A stretch of DNA of 64,000 nucleotides from Mesorhizobium sp. L-8-3. GTDB taxonomy: Bacteria > Pseudomonadota > Alphaproteobacteria > Rhizobiales > Rhizobiaceae. Of the stretch, positions 25,626 through 35,222 are shown one piece after another. Under the pieces are notes generated by a model. That model had not been told where the DNA came from. It made no database searches and saw nothing but the letters and a program-made list of their open reading frames with translations. The position numbers and the translations under genes were made by a program. Location of the stretch: positions 3,039,501-3,103,500 of the forward strand of contig NZ_AP023262.1 of NCBI RefSeq assembly GCF_016756615.1. The letters are read 5' to 3'. Positions within the stretch are counted from its first letter, which is position 1. Each line of letters opens with the position of its first letter.

Positions 25626-26177
25626 TCAATGGCTGCCTGTGGCCTCCGCCGGAGCTGCCGGCGTGACGGTTGCATCGTGGCCGGCCGGACCTGCGGTGAC
25701 CTGGCGCGGCGCGACGCGGCGCTGCGGGGTCTTTTCGCGAATGTCGGATTTCGGGATGTAGTCGATCTGCTCGACAAGGATCTCGTGGATGAGCTCGGAG
25801 CCGACCCGTTTGTTGATGCTGTCGCGCAAGCCGGTCTTGAAACCCTCGAGGTCGAATCTCGTCATGTCGAAATCCGGGTCGGAATAGATGTAGGAATAGA
25901 CTTGGTCGAGAAGCAGGTTCTGGATCGGGATGCTGAGCTTGTTGAGATCGGCCGGCTTCGCCGTATAGACGAGTTGGGCCAGCACATAGCCGTCGACCCT
26001 GGCGTCCCGGATATGGGGGACCGAGATCATGTCGGCCTTCACATAGTCCAGGCCGCCGAAATAAGCCGGTGCGCTTTCGGCCCGCCCGGCCTGCTGGCTG
26101 GCCTGCGAGAAGGAATAGAAGACCGTGCCGACCGTGACGGCGCACAGCCAAAAAGCGGCGGCGACGAATTTGATCAT
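25626..26177 (-). CDS. FliL-like flagellar-locus protein
   Basis: A 183-residue protein with one N-terminal membrane helix (residues 3-20, KFVAAAFWLCAVTVGTVF) and a periplasmic domain. The domain has the FliL-like order of a strand, a long helix (LNKLSIPIQNLLLDQVYSYIY), and GLRDSINKRVGSELIHEILVEQIDYI near the end, then a Pro/Ala-rich tail. FliL works at the stator ring in the basal body. A separate canonical fliL is present at 58302, so this is a second, divergent relative or a different locus-specific protein. Its ATG overlaps the stop of the upstream gene by ATGA. Confidence 0.6.
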   Translation of the reverse strand: MIKFVAAAFWLCAVTVGTVFYSFSQASQQAGRAESAPAYFGGLDYVKADMISVPHIRDARVDGYVLAQLVYTAKPADLNKLSIPIQNLLLDQVYSYIYSDPDFDMTRFDLEGFKTGLRDSINKRVGSELIHEILVEQIDYIPKSDIREKTPQRRVAPRQVTAGPAGHDATVTPAAPAEATGSH

Positions 26178-26596
26178 GGCCGCATCGCCACCGCGAAGCC
26201 GGTCGAGGAGTAGGTGCCGTCTGCTTCATGCCGCTCGATCGCGTTCTGCACGAGTGCCGCGATCTCCGACACGGCGCCGAGATGGGCGCGGATCGTCGCC
26301 TCGTTGAGGGCCAGCTTGTGGCGCAGGCGCAGGATGCCCTCCCGATCCTCCGGCCGCAGGTCGTCGGGCCCGAGACCCTTGATCGCCCGGTTCAGCTCGT
26401 AGAGATGCCTGCTCTTGCGAGCATTGGAAGCCTTGAGGTCGAAGTTGACGTCGCTGCGGATCGACTGTGTCTCGCTCTCGATCGTCTCTTCGATCCGGGC
26501 GACGACGGCGGCCAGCATATGCGGGCGCCCGCCCGGGAGCGCGGCAAGGTCGGGCCGGGCGTTCGTCTGATTCGGGGTGTCCGAGTTTTTCGACAT
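26174..26596 (-). CDS. FlgN-like flagellar chaperone
   Basis: A 140-residue, mostly helical protein (MLAAVVARIEETIESETQSIRSDVNFDLKASNARKSRHLYELNRAIKGLG, read in parts, then LRHKLALNEATIRAHLGAVSEIAALVQNAIE). Length, helical content and location fit the FlgN-type chaperone that holds hook-filament junction proteins FlgK and FlgL before export. I chose the ATG at 26596; a GTG at 26626 would add 10 residues. Sequence identity to classical FlgN is low, so the name is given as a type, not a proven symbol. Confidence 0.6.
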   Translation of the reverse strand: MSKNSDTPNQTNARPDLAALPGGRPHMLAAVVARIEETIESETQSIRSDVNFDLKASNARKSRHLYELNRAIKGLGPDDLRPEDREGILRLRHKLALNEATIRAHLGAVSEIAALVQNAIERHEADGTYSSTGFAVAMRP

Positions 26597-26736
26597 TGCA
26601 TCCGTTCTTCGTTTCGGTCGCTCCACGTGGGAGGACGCTCAGATGATTCCTCCGCGGGTTGGCATCGGCGTGTCGATGCACTGCCCGCCTCGCTCTGATT
26701 CTGCCAGCAGACTGAGGTAGGCTCCTGCGGAACCGC

Positions 26737-27282
26737 TCAGCTCTTTTCGCCCCAGCGCTCCGCCGTCGGATCCTCGCCGTAGGCCTTCATGACGTTGCGC
26801 TGGATCTCCTGCACCAATGCGTCCGAAAGCATGGCCTGGGTGTCCCTGGCTTCGCGCTCGGGGCCTTTCGAAACGCCCGACAGCGCGACCTTGCGGTCGC
26901 CATCCACATAGAAATCGCCGAGCACGCGGTCGGCGATGCCGATGCCGCCGCGCTCGGCCATCACATCCGAGATCTGCTCCGCCAGCATCGATTTCCACAT
27001 ATCGCCGGCCAAGCCCTTGCCATAGACGGACTCGCTCTGCTTGGGCAGCATCGCCTCGACGAAGTTGCGCAGCACCATGGACTCGAACTTGACGAAACTC
27101 TCCTTGCCTTTGCGCGTCGCCTCGGCTTCCGATCCCGCCTCCGTCGGCTCGCTCAGCGCGAAGGCACCGGCGCGCCGTGCCGCGCTCGCATCGGCGAGCC
27201 GGGCGCGGGCGGCCTCGATATCCGTCTTGCCCACCGCCTGGGCCACGTCGAGAACGATGTCGCTGGGAGGAGAGATTGCCAA
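26737..27282 (-). CDS. Rod-binding protein, FlgJ N-terminal-domain type
   Basis: A ~181-residue protein with the rod-binding pattern of the FlgJ N-terminal domain: FVKFESMVLRNFVEAMLPKQSESVYGKGLAGDMWKSMLAEQISDVMAERGGIGIAD, read in parts. It lacks the C-terminal muramidase domain of enterobacterial FlgJ, as is normal in rhizobia; the separate transglycosylase at 47783 may supply that activity. I prefer the TTG at 27282, where homology starts; a GTG at 27318 is possible and would overlap a promoter-like motif. A 140-bp gap without genes follows before the FlgN-like gene. Confidence 0.78.
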   Translation of the reverse strand: MAISPPSDIVLDVAQAVGKTDIEAARARLADASAARRAGAFALSEPTEAGSEAEATRKGKESFVKFESMVLRNFVEAMLPKQSESVYGKGLAGDMWKSMLAEQISDVMAERGGIGIADRVLGDFYVDGDRKVALSGVSKGPEREARDTQAMLSDALVQEIQRNVMKAYGEDPTAERWGEKS

Positions 27283-27360
27283 GTCCGGGAATCCTGTGGC
27301 TGTTCGCGATAGTCGCACTATGGGCGATCAAGCTTGCCGCAGGCTTGCTCGGAAAAATGC

Positions 27361-27744
27361 TTATTTTTCAGTCGCTTGTCGCGTGATCGTTTCCAGCGCC
27401 TCCCGTTCGGCGGCTATCCTTTCCTCCTGCAGCAGCGCTTCCTGATAGTATCGCCTGACGATGTTGGCGCGCGCTGTCTCGGAAGCGATTCGACCGGCTT
27501 CCTCGCGGGCGAGGCGGTCCTTCTCGTCCTTGCGAACAAGCGCGGCGCCGATGCGCCTGGTGTAGAGATCGGCGAACACGCTGGCGACCGGCGATTGCTC
27601 CGCGGACTGAGCCATCAGAGCGTCCGCTTCCTCCCGGGCGGCGGCGGCTTCGCGCACGAGGCCTGCATGGCGAATCTCGTGTATCGCCTTCAACTGCTTC
27701 TGCAGCTCGACGAGCTGGCGAAGGCGATCTGTGCGGGACGTCAT
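27361..27744 (-). CDS. FliJ-like coiled-coil flagellar protein
   Basis: A 127-residue, highly charged helical protein (RLRQLVELQKQLKAIHEIRHAGLVREAAAAREEADALM; KDEKDRLAREEAGRIASETARANIVRRYYQEALLQEERIAAEREALE, both in parts) that would form a coiled coil. Size and position just after fliR fit a FliJ-type export-gate stimulator or escort. Identity is not certain from sequence; coiled-coil proteins share composition easily. The start lies 4 bp after the fliR stop. Confidence 0.5.
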   Translation of the reverse strand: MTSRTDRLRQLVELQKQLKAIHEIRHAGLVREAAAAREEADALMAQSAEQSPVASVFADLYTRRIGAALVRKDEKDRLAREEAGRIASETARANIVRRYYQEALLQEERIAAEREALETITRQATEK

Positions 27745-27748
27745 GGGT

Positions 27749-28507
27749 TCAGCGCCCGATCGTCATCGGCACGAAGCCGTCGGCATAAAGCCGCAGGAAC
27801 GGACCGATGCCGAAATAGACGAGGACCAGGCCGGCCCCGAGCACGAAGGGCAGGGAGATGAAGTAGACCGGGATCTGCGGCGTCAGCTTGTTGACGAAGC
27901 CGATGGCGAGATTGACCAGTAGCGAATAGGCGATGAAGGGGCTGCCGAGCCTGAGCATGGCCATGAAGCTCTGCGACAGCGTGTCGGTCAGGTCGATCAA
28001 CGCCGACTGCGGATTGAACAGCGTGCCCGGCGGCAGGATGCGGTAGGAGGCGAGCAAGGCCTTGACCACCTCATGGTGGAAGTCGAGCACAAACAGCAAA
28101 AGCAACGCCGAGAACGAGATCAGCGTGGCCAGCGCGGCTTGCGGCTCCGCCTCTTCGATGGCCGTGCCGCCCATGCCGTTGAAGCCCACCGTCATGGCGA
28201 TCGCCGAGCCGATGAACTGCAGCGCCAGGAGATAGAGGCGCGCCAGAAGGCCGATGAGCACGCCGATCAGCAGCTCGGAGACCATCAGGATCGATACGGC
28301 GTCGAGTTCCCTGCGCGCGAAGGGCGCGATCTGGTCCCATGTGTTGGCGAGCAGCGCCATGGCAACGGCCAGGGAGACGAACAGCCTCACCTGCATCGGC
28401 ACCCTGATGCTGGCGAGGCCGGGCATCACCATGAAGCAGCCGCCGATGCGGCAGAATGCCATGAAGGCGGCCAGCACGAGCTGCGCCGCGTCGAAACCGT
28501 TCACCAC
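27749..28507 (-). CDS. fliR: Flagellar export gate protein FliR
   Basis: A 252-residue inner-membrane protein with about six hydrophobic segments. It has the FliR patterns AFCRIGGCFMVMPGLASIRVPMQVRLFVSLAVAMAL, seen in runs, VSELLIGVLIGLLARLYLLALQFIG and SPFIAYSLLVNLAIGFVNKLTPQIPVYFISLPFVL. FliR forms the export gate with FliP and FliQ inside the MS ring. The start is one of two tandem GTG codons at 28502-28507. It follows flhA (gap 103 bp, no other gene seen). Confidence 0.93.
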   Translation of the reverse strand: MVNGFDAAQLVLAAFMAFCRIGGCFMVMPGLASIRVPMQVRLFVSLAVAMALLANTWDQIAPFARRELDAVSILMVSELLIGVLIGLLARLYLLALQFIGSAIAMTVGFNGMGGTAIEEAEPQAALATLISFSALLLLFVLDFHHEVVKALLASYRILPPGTLFNPQSALIDLTDTLSQSFMAMLRLGSPFIAYSLLVNLAIGFVNKLTPQIPVYFISLPFVLGAGLVLVYFGIGPFLRLYADGFVPMTIGR

Positions 28508-28610
28508 CCGATTTGATCCATTCCGTTTTTCGGGCGCCCGCCGCCCGAAAGCCCGAAGGTCCGTCTGTCACCTGCGGAATGGGCCGATACGGGTGGCAAA
28601 CCGTCTGAAG

Positions 28611-30698
28611 TCATGAAATCGCCCCGAGCACCCGGATCTCGACACCTTTGGCGATCTCGACATGGCTGAGCACGGGCAGCGTCGCGAACAGGCGCTCGAT
28701 GATCATCCGCACATAGGGCCGGGCGTCGGGCGCCGTCACCAGGGCGAAACGCTCGCCTGCCTCCATCTGCGCGCGGATGACCTTCGAGGCGTCCTGGCCG
28801 AATTCCTCCAGCAGCCTGGGGTCGATGTCGAACTCGCGGATCTCGCCCTTGGCGTCGCGCTTCAGGCTCTGGTGGAAGGCGAGGTCCCAGCGGTTGCCGA
28901 GCCGCAGCACCTTCAGCACGCCGCCCTCGGTCAGGTCGCCGCAGATCTGCTGCGACATGCGGATGCGGACATGCTCCACGATCTGCTCGGTGCGACGGAC
29001 ATGCGGCGCGATCTCGGCGATGGCCTCGATGATGAGGTGCAGGTTGCGGATCGACACGCGCTCGGCGAGCAGCAGCTTCAGCACAGCCTGAAGGCCGGGA
29101 TAGGTGATGTGCGAGGTGCAGATCTCATCGGCGAGCTTGCGGTATTCCTGGTCCTGCCGCTCGATCAGCGCCTTCATGTCCTTGTAGGACAGGAGCTGCG
29201 GCAGGTTGTTGCGGATCACCTCGCTCAGATGCGTCAGCAGCACGGACATGTTGTCGGCGAAGGTGAAGTTGTCGCGCTTCAGGTCGTCCGCGAAGGTTTC
29301 CGGCACGGAGAAGGCGCGCATGCCGAAGGCCGGTTCGCGCACCTCTTCGCCGGGCAGGTCCGGCGGGTGGCTGGAACCCAGCAGTACCATCACCTCGCCG
29401 ACGCGCATCTGGTGCTCGGCCACCACCGTGCCATGGACCTTGATCTGATAGGTCTTGGAAGGGATGCTGAAATCGTCGGTCAGCCGTACTTCGGGCACCA
29501 CGAAGCCGTATTGTGTCGCGAACTTCTTGCGCATCTTGCCCATGCGGAAGGCCAGTTCCTGATGCGAGGCGAGAAGCCTCGTCGAGAGCTGCTTGCCGAT
29601 GAGAAGCTCGATCTCGGGCGTGCGCAACGAGTTCTTGATCGAGTGCTTTTCCTCTTCATCCTTGCTGGCCTGCTTCTCCTTCTCCGACCTCGCCGCTTCG
29701 GCGATGGCCTGGTCGCGGCGCAACGGGATGACGTAGCCGACCGAGGCCAGCAGTGCCGCCAGTATCATGAAGGGGAAGGCCGGCAGGCCGGGCATGAGGG
29801 CCAGCAGGATGAGCAGCAGCGAAGCGACGTAGAGGGCGCGCGGATAGGCCGAGAGCTGGCCGAACACTGCCTGGTCGGCCGAGCCGCGTGTGCCGCCCTT
29901 CGACACCAGCAGGCCTGCGGCGAGCGACACCACCAGCGCGGGGATCTGCGTCACCAGGCCGTCGCCCACCGACAGCTTCACGAAGACGTCGGCCGCTTCG
30001 CCGAGGCTCATGTTGTGCCGCATATAGCCGATGGTGATGCCGCCGACGATGTTGATTGCGGTGATGATGAGGCCGGCGATCGCATCGCCGCGCACGAATT
30101 TGGAGGCGCCGTCCATGGAGCCGAAGAAGGAGCTTTCCTCCTCGAGCTCGCGGCGGCGCAGCTGTGCTTCCTTCTCGTTGATCAGCCCTGCCGAAAGGTC
30201 GGCGTCGATCGACATCTGCTTGCCGGGGATGGCATCGAGGGTGAAGCGGGCGCCGACCTCGGCGATACGGGTCGAACCCTTGGTGATGACGATGAAGTTG
30301 ACGACGATGAGGATCAGGAAGACGATCAGGCCGATCACGAAGTCGCCGCTCATCACCAGCTTGGAGAAGCCGCCGATCACGTAGCCAGCCGCGTTGGTGC
30401 CTTCGTTGCCGTGCGACAGGATCACGCGGGTCGTCGCAATGTTGAGGGACAGCCTCAGCATGGTGGCGATCAGAAGCACCGTCGGAAACGAGGAGAAGTC
30501 GAGCGGGCGCGGAATCCACAGCGCCACCATCAGGATCAGCACGGAGAGAGCGATCGAGACGGCCAGGCCAACGTCGATGAGGAAAGCCGGGATCGGCAGG
30601 AACAGAACCGACAGGATGGCGAGGATGCCGATCGCGAAGCCGATGTCGCGGCCGTGCCTGCCGATCGGGGGAACAATTGTAGTGTCGGTGATCGCCAT
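28611..30698 (-). CDS. flhA: Flagellar export gate protein FlhA
   Basis: A 695-residue export gate subunit. The N-terminal half has about eight membrane helices and the FHIPEP-type signature ([23 protein letters not shown]). The cytoplasmic half starts with the linker [18 protein letters not shown] and contains [23 protein letters not shown] and [19 protein letters not shown] near the end. FlhA receives chaperone-substrate complexes during flagellar export. In relatives flhA directly follows fliQ; here it is separated from fliQ by about 10.5 kb of unrelated genes and has its own promoter-like motif at 30751-30780. Confidence 0.95.
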   Translation of the reverse strand: MAITDTTIVPPIGRHGRDIGFAIGILAILSVLFLPIPAFLIDVGLAVSIALSVLILMVALWIPRPLDFSSFPTVLLIATMLRLSLNIATTRVILSHGNEGTNAAGYVIGGFSKLVMSGDFVIGLIVFLILIVVNFIVITKGSTRIAEVGARFTLDAIPGKQMSIDADLSAGLINEKEAQLRRRELEEESSFFGSMDGASKFVRGDAIAGLIITAINIVGGITIGYMRHNMSLGEAADVFVKLSVGDGLVTQIPALVVSLAAGLLVSKGGTRGSADQAVFGQLSAYPRALYVASLLLILLALMPGLPAFPFMILAALLASVGYVIPLRRDQAIAEAARSEKEKQASKDEEEKHSIKNSLRTPEIELLIGKQLSTRLLASHQELAFRMGKMRKKFATQYGFVVPEVRLTDDFSIPSKTYQIKVHGTVVAEHQMRVGEVMVLLGSSHPPDLPGEEVREPAFGMRAFSVPETFADDLKRDNFTFADNMSVLLTHLSEVIRNNLPQLLSYKDMKALIERQDQEYRKLADEICTSHITYPGLQAVLKLLLAERVSIRNLHLIIEAIAEIAPHVRRTEQIVEHVRIRMSQQICGDLTEGGVLKVLRLGNRWDLAFHQSLKRDAKGEIREFDIDPRLLEEFGQDASKVIRAQMEAGERFALVTAPDARPYVRMIIERLFATLPVLSHVEIAKGVEIRVLGAIS

Positions 30699-30750
30699 TC
30701 GACTGCTTCGCCATTTCTTGCGGAACGCACGGCGCAGAGCGCCGGCAGCC

Positions 30751-30780
30751 GAAACTAGCGGTCCAAGCTTGTGCGAGGAT
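30751..30780 (-). promoter_or_regulatory. Flagellar promoter-like motif before flhA
   Basis: On the minus strand CGCACAAGCTT (CAAG complement at 30768-30771) is followed after 10 bp by TAGT (30754-30757), then TTC. The same CAAG-N10-TAGT arrangement lies before fliF and flgB and, as TAAC, before flgE. The TAGT is 56 bp upstream of the flhA ATG. Confidence 0.55.
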
Positions 30781-30810
30781 GAGGCGCGGCTTGAATCGGC
30801 TCGGCCGCAG

Positions 30811-31743
30811 TCAGCTCAAGGTGCGGATGCCGGTTTCACATTGGCGACGAGGAATTCGAACCGCGTATTCGCTCGGTGTGCAACCGAACCGCGAGCGAAA
30901 GGCGCGGTTGAAGTTGGAAAGATCCCTGAACCCGGCCGCCAGTGCAACCTCCGTTATGTACAGGGCCCGTCCCGCGCGGAAGGCGACGTCGATGATCTCA
31001 GCCGCAAGTCTCAACCGCCGATCGCGCAGAAGCCTTACGAAACTTGAGCCACGGGCAAGAAAATCGCGCTGAAGCTGGCGTTCGGAGATGCCGACGCGCC
31101 GTGCCAGCCACGCCAGGGAAAGCTCGGGCCGGGTGAGACTGGATTCCATTTCCCGCACCGCCAGTTCGAACCGGCTCTTGCTTGAACTCGCCATGCCGGC
31201 GTCGCAGCTTCCCGGATCTGTCGAAAAGGCAAGACGGGCAAGATCGAAGAGAAACTCGGGATCCGTGTCGGGGCGCGAGTGCCTCTCGCGAAAACACCGA
31301 TGAAGCCGTCTTGCCGCCGCCGTCTTGGCGTCGAGTGCCTCGCCGATGCGGAGCCGGCCCTCCGATTCGAGCAGGATCGAGGCGCGCGGCAGGTGCAAGG
31401 ACAGGATGTGGGCCGGAGTGCATTCGTAGCGCAAGGTGGCGGTTCGAGTTGAGTCCAGCAGGTAGAAGTCTCCCTGCGCGAGCGTCGCTTGTCGACCGTG
31501 CTGTTCGATGCTCGTACTGCCGGACAACTGGAGCAACAGGAACAGGTATTCCGTTTCGTCGCGGCGGATGCCGTCGTGTGTGCGGTCGATCCGGTCGATG
31601 TCGCAGGCGAGATTGGCAACGTCCAGGCCGCACATCGTAAACGCCGTGAAGTGGCCGTTTACGGTTCGCCGGCCTGGCCCGGGCACACTGTCATAGTGGC
31701 CGCAAGTCGATTTTAGATTGGCGTCCCACTCTTCGAACTGCAC
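30811..31743 (-). CDS. AraC-family transcriptional regulator (AraC-binding-like N-domain)
   Basis: A 310-residue regulator. The N-terminal domain (residues ~1-190) looks like the AraC-binding-like/FeaR group ([36 protein letters not shown], in runs). The C-terminal domain has the double helix-turn-helix: [20 protein letters not shown] and [33 protein letters not shown] chose the GTG at 31743, which has GGGAGGAGGA just upstream. It diverges from the PQQ alcohol dehydrogenase gene (gap 230 bp) and probably activates it. Confidence 0.87.
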   Translation of the reverse strand: MQFEEWDANLKSTCGHYDSVPGPGRRTVNGHFTAFTMCGLDVANLACDIDRIDRTHDGIRRDETEYLFLLLQLSGSTSIEQHGRQATLAQGDFYLLDSTRTATLRYECTPAHILSLHLPRASILLESEGRLRIGEALDAKTAAARRLHRCFRERHSRPDTDPEFLFDLARLAFSTDPGSCDAGMASSSKSRFELAVREMESSLTRPELSLAWLARRVGISERQLQRDFLARGSSFVRLLRDRRLRLAAEIIDVAFRAGRALYITEVALAAGFRDLSNFNRAFRSRFGCTPSEYAVRIPRRQCETGIRTLS

Positions 31744-31973
31744 CTCGTCCTCCTCCCGACGTGCTGCCGTTTTCGCATATCCCCTTGCGAACACGGCATG
31801 CCGGCAGCTTACATGCCCGGCACTGCCTGAAAAGATGGACTTTCGATCATTTGGTGGCGGCCTTGGCGGAAAAATCCAAGCCAGCCGGGCCGGCTGCGCC
31901 TAGCATCCCATCCAGTGCGGTCGCAGGGAGGAACACAAGGCCGTACCCCAGCCGGTTTGCCAGGGAGGAACCC

Positions 31974-34076
31974 ATGAGAAGACACGTCGGAGCCATGGCT
32001 GCGAGCATCGCGGCATTGTTGTCGGGATATGCGGCAGCCCAGGATCTCACAGCCGAGCAGATCAAGGCCGCGACTGCGCAGGTGAACTCGCAGACGATCA
32101 TCGCCAACCGCGCAGAGACGAAGAACTGGCCGAGCTACGGCCTGGACTACCAGGAAACCCGCTACAGCAAGCTCTCGGCGATCAACGCGGACAATGTGGG
32201 GCAGCTCGGCCTCGCCTGGTCCACCAGCCTGCAATCCCGACGCGGTGTCGAAGCGACTCCGCTGGTCGTCAACGGCGTGATGTATGTTTCTTCGTCCTGG
32301 AGCGTCGTGCATGCGCTCGAGGCCCGCACGGGAAAGGAACTTTGGCGCTACGATCCCGAGGTGCCGAAGGACTATGCCTACAAAGGATGCTGCGACGTGG
32401 TCAATCGTGGGGTCGCGGTGCACGAAGGCAAGGTGTTCGTCGGCGCCTTCGACGGGTATCTGCACGCCATCGACGCAGCGACAGGACAGCGGCTGTGGAA
32501 GATCGACACGATCGAGAACCGGCAGATGTCCTACACCATCACCGGTGCGCCGCGCATCATCAAGGACATGGTGCTGATCGGCAATGCCGGCGCGGAATAT
32601 GGCGTGCGCGGCTATGTCAGCGCCTTCGATGTTGCGACCGGAGAGCTGAAGTGGCGCTGGCACACGGTGCCCGGCGACCCGGCCAAGGGCTTCGAGAACG
32701 AAGCCATGGAAAAAGCGGCCAAGACCTGGGACCCCGCGGTGAAATGGTGGGAGGCCGGCGGGGGCGGCACGGTCTGGGACTCAATGGCCTACGACCCGGA
32801 ACTCGACCGCCTCTACATCGGCACGGGTAACGGAAGTCCGTGGAGCCGGCTGAAGCGCAGTCCGGCCGGCGGCGACAATCTCTATCTCGCTTCGGTCGTG
32901 GCGCTGGATCCCAACAATGGCGAGTATGCCTGCCACTATCAGGAGACGCCCGGCGACAGCTGGGACTACACCTCGACCCAGCACATCATACTGGCCGACC
33001 TGACGATCGGCGGACGGGAGCGGAAGGTGTGGCTGCACGCGCCGAAAAACGGTTTCTTCTACGTGGTCGACCGCACCAATTGCGATTTCATTTCGGCCGA
33101 GAAATTCGTCGAGGTGACCTGGGCAGAGGACTATGGCGCCGACGGCCGCCCGATCGAGGCCGAGGGCGCACGCTCGCCCGACAAGCCCTGGGAGACGATC
33201 CCCAGCCCCTATGGCGCCCACAATTGGCACCCCATGTCGTTCAATCCCCAGACCGGCTTGGTCTACATCCCTGCCCAGGGCGTGCCGTTGGTGGTGCAGC
33301 CGAATCCGGACTGGAAGCTGAACACGCATGTGCCTGGCGAGGCCATGTCCAACCTCGGCTGGAACCTCGGCTACCTGTTCAACACGGCGGCGCCGAAGAT
33401 GACGCCCTACGGCCACCTGCTGGCGTGGGACCCTGTCGCACAGAAGGAGGTTTGGCGAGTTCCCTACGTTTCCCCCTGGAACGGCGGCACGCTGACGACG
33501 GCGGGCAATCTCGTGTTCCAAGGCACGGCAGACGGCCGCTTCGTCGCCTACAACGCGAAGACGGGCGATATGCTGTGGCAGACGCCTGTGGGCACCGGCG
33601 TCGTTGCCGCGCCCAGCACGTGGGAATTCGACGGCGAGCAGTATGTATCGGTCGCCGTCGGCTGGGGCGGCGTCTATGGCCAGATGCAGCGCGCGACCGA
33701 GACCGCGGGCCCAGGGCGTGTCTATACATTCAAGATCGGAGGGAAAACCGAAATGCCCCCGCTCGTACAGCGCGAGCCGGCTCAACTGGTCTCCGGCGTA
33801 TCCTACCATGCGGACGATGTCGGGCCCGGCGCGGCGCTCTACGTTTCGAGCTGCCTGTTCTGTCACGGTGTTCCCGGGGTCAACAACGGCGGCAACATCC
33901 CGAACCTTGGCTTCTCCTCGAAGGAAACGCTCGAGAATGCCCCCGAGATCCTGCTCTCCGGCCCGCTGGTCGAAGGTGGCATGCCGTCCTTCAAGGGCAA
34001 GTTGACCGAAGAGGAGGTCAAGAAGATCGTCGCTTTCATCCAGGGCACGGCCGACGCAGTGCGCCCGAAGCAATGA
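31974..34076 (+). CDS. Quinohemoprotein (PQQ- and heme c-) alcohol dehydrogenase
   Basis: A 700-residue periplasmic enzyme. The signal peptide ends AAAQ (about residue 23). Eight-bladed propeller marks: the vicinal disulfide Cys139-Cys140 in YKGCCDVVNRG, GTVWDSMAYDPELDRLYIGTGNGSPW, ETPGDSWDYTSTQH with the catalytic Asp, and tryptophan-docking repeats such as GGTLTTAGNLVFQGTADGRFVAYNAKTGDMLW. The C-terminal cytochrome c domain has CLFCHG (near residue 626) and GGMPSF as likely Met ligand. Such type II enzymes oxidise primary alcohols and pass electrons to the respiratory chain. AGGGAGGA precedes the ATG. PQQ synthesis genes are not in the window. Confidence 0.92.
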   Translation: MRRHVGAMAASIAALLSGYAAAQDLTAEQIKAATAQVNSQTIIANRAETKNWPSYGLDYQETRYSKLSAINADNVGQLGLAWSTSLQSRRGVEATPLVVNGVMYVSSSWSVVHALEARTGKELWRYDPEVPKDYAYKGCCDVVNRGVAVHEGKVFVGAFDGYLHAIDAATGQRLWKIDTIENRQMSYTITGAPRIIKDMVLIGNAGAEYGVRGYVSAFDVATGELKWRWHTVPGDPAKGFENEAMEKAAKTWDPAVKWWEAGGGGTVWDSMAYDPELDRLYIGTGNGSPWSRLKRSPAGGDNLYLASVVALDPNNGEYACHYQETPGDSWDYTSTQHIILADLTIGGRERKVWLHAPKNGFFYVVDRTNCDFISAEKFVEVTWAEDYGADGRPIEAEGARSPDKPWETIPSPYGAHNWHPMSFNPQTGLVYIPAQGVPLVVQPNPDWKLNTHVPGEAMSNLGWNLGYLFNTAAPKMTPYGHLLAWDPVAQKEVWRVPYVSPWNGGTLTTAGNLVFQGTADGRFVAYNAKTGDMLWQTPVGTGVVAAPSTWEFDGEQYVSVAVGWGGVYGQMQRATETAGPGRVYTFKIGGKTEMPPLVQREPAQLVSGVSYHADDVGPGAALYVSSCLFCHGVPGVNNGGNIPNLGFSSKETLENAPEILLSGPLVEGGMPSFKGKLTEEEVKKIVAFIQGTADAVRPKQ

Positions 34077-34581
34077 TGCCAGCGGCACCAGGGTAAGCAT
34101 GCATCTCCGCTTCCCAGGAGAAGCGCGGCTTGGAGGCCTCCCTCTCCGCCCTAAAGGACGGGGAGAGGCAGCGGCACTTCTTGCTGCGCCGGCGCCGCTT
34201 CTCGTCCGCCGTGTCCAGCCGATAGATGGTGACAAATTGAACCGGATAGATGGGTTACAGTTCTCCCCCGGTTGTCGTGTCCGCCGAATAACCGACTGTT
34301 CAGGGTTGCACGGCGCTTCGGCGGACCAACGTGGCGGCGCGCCCAAGCGCAAAATGCTTCCAGTCGGCCTCGTCTTGGCGGAACTCGCCGCCTCGGCATA
34401 GCTGCGAGCGCGGTTGGCGAGCTTGGGTCTATGGGCACGCAGCGGCTGGCAGGGGAGGACGGTTCTGTCGGAAGGCTACCGTTGGCGCGCCCCATAAACG
34501 ATAACAATGTCGAGACATCGGGCAGGTCGGCGTCGGCTGACCGCGATACGGAACCGGAAGGCGGCGGCGTGATCCTGTGCC
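34077..34581. other. Gene-poor gap with terminator-like hairpin and possible IS remnant
   Basis: No convincing gene is seen in these 505 bp. CCTCTCC (34141-34147) pairs with GGAGAGG (34162-34168) through a compact hairpin 65 bp after the alcohol dehydrogenase stop, a plausible terminator. At about 34226-34262 two similar phrases, GGTGACAAATTGAACCGG and ATAGATGGGTTACAG, look like flanks I associate with rhizobial insertion sequences, but no transposase frame remains. The rest shows no recognisable structure. Confidence 0.45.
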
Positions 34582-34968
34582 TCACGCCGCTTGGATATCG
34601 GTCTGCGAAAAGTCGTTGCCCTTGTAGAGTAGGGGCTCGCCGGTCAGGGCGGCCAGTGCATAGGAGAAGCAGTCGCCGTAGTTCAGCCCGGCTGGGTGGC
34701 GGCCCTTGCCGTAGCGCCTCCAGGCGCGGCGGGCCTGGTCGGCATGCTCGGCTTTGACCGCGACGATCTCGACATCGGCCTTGTGCAGCCACAGGTCGAA
34801 CTCGCCGCCGCCAGGGTCGCCGAAGCGGGCCTCGATCACCATGGCCGCTTCCAGCACGGTTGCGGCAGAGATGAGGCGCACCGGGTCGTCGGCAATGCGC
34901 TGCTCGAAGGAAGGTGCTTCCGGCTCATTGAGCGCTATGGCGACGATGGCCGAGGTATCGATGACCAT
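34582..34968 (-). CDS. vapC: PIN-domain ribonuclease toxin, VapC type
   Basis: A 128-residue PIN domain. Acidic residues of the Mg2+ site are visible: Asp4 in MVIDTSAIVAIAL, Glu40-type in SAATVLEAAMVIEAR, and the pair in GLNYGDCFSYALAALTGEPLLYKGNDFSQTDI. VapC toxins cut specific RNAs, often initiator tRNA, when released from the antitoxin. The start overlaps the antitoxin stop by 1 bp (TGATG), the usual arrangement. Confidence 0.88.
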   Translation of the reverse strand: MVIDTSAIVAIALNEPEAPSFEQRIADDPVRLISAATVLEAAMVIEARFGDPGGGEFDLWLHKADVEIVAVKAEHADQARRAWRRYGKGRHPAGLNYGDCFSYALAALTGEPLLYKGNDFSQTDIQAA

Positions 34969-35222
34969 CAGCTCGGCAGCCCATTCTCGTCGTAGCCGAC
35001 GATTTCATCGGCGCTGCGATTGTCGAGGACGGGCAGGGAACTCCAGCGCCGGCGGCTGGCGGCAAGATCCTCCAGAAGTGCGGTCTTGCGGGCGTCGGAG
35101 CTGACGCGGCGCAGCCGCTCCTCCAGCGCCCGCCGTGTGGCAATGGTGATGCTCTCGCCGGTTTTCGTGGCGAGCTTGCGGGCGAGCCGCTCGGTTTCCG
35201 GATCTTTGATGCTCAGCGCCAT
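34968..35222 (-). CDS. vapB: VapB-type antitoxin (Rv0623/PSK-like)
   Basis: An 84-residue antitoxin. The N-terminal ribbon-helix-helix-like part (MALSIKDPETERLARKLATKTGESITIATRRALEERLRR, in two runs) is typical of PSK/Rv0623 antitoxins paired with PIN toxins, and the acidic/aromatic C-terminus (SLPVLDNRSADEIVGYDENGLP) would cover the VapC active site. Upstream, at 35257-35271, a perfect palindrome overlaps a TAGAAT -10-like box, consistent with autoregulation. Confidence 0.87.
   Translation of the reverse strand: MALSIKDPETERLARKLATKTGESITIATRRALEERLRRVSSDARKTALLEDLAASRRRWSSLPVLDNRSADEIVGYDENGLPS

Noticed and set aside
28662..30758. 698-codon open frame on the plus strand opposite flhA
   Set aside because: Composition (His, Asp, Gln, Arg rich) is that of an antisense shadow; flhA on the minus strand is unmistakable.
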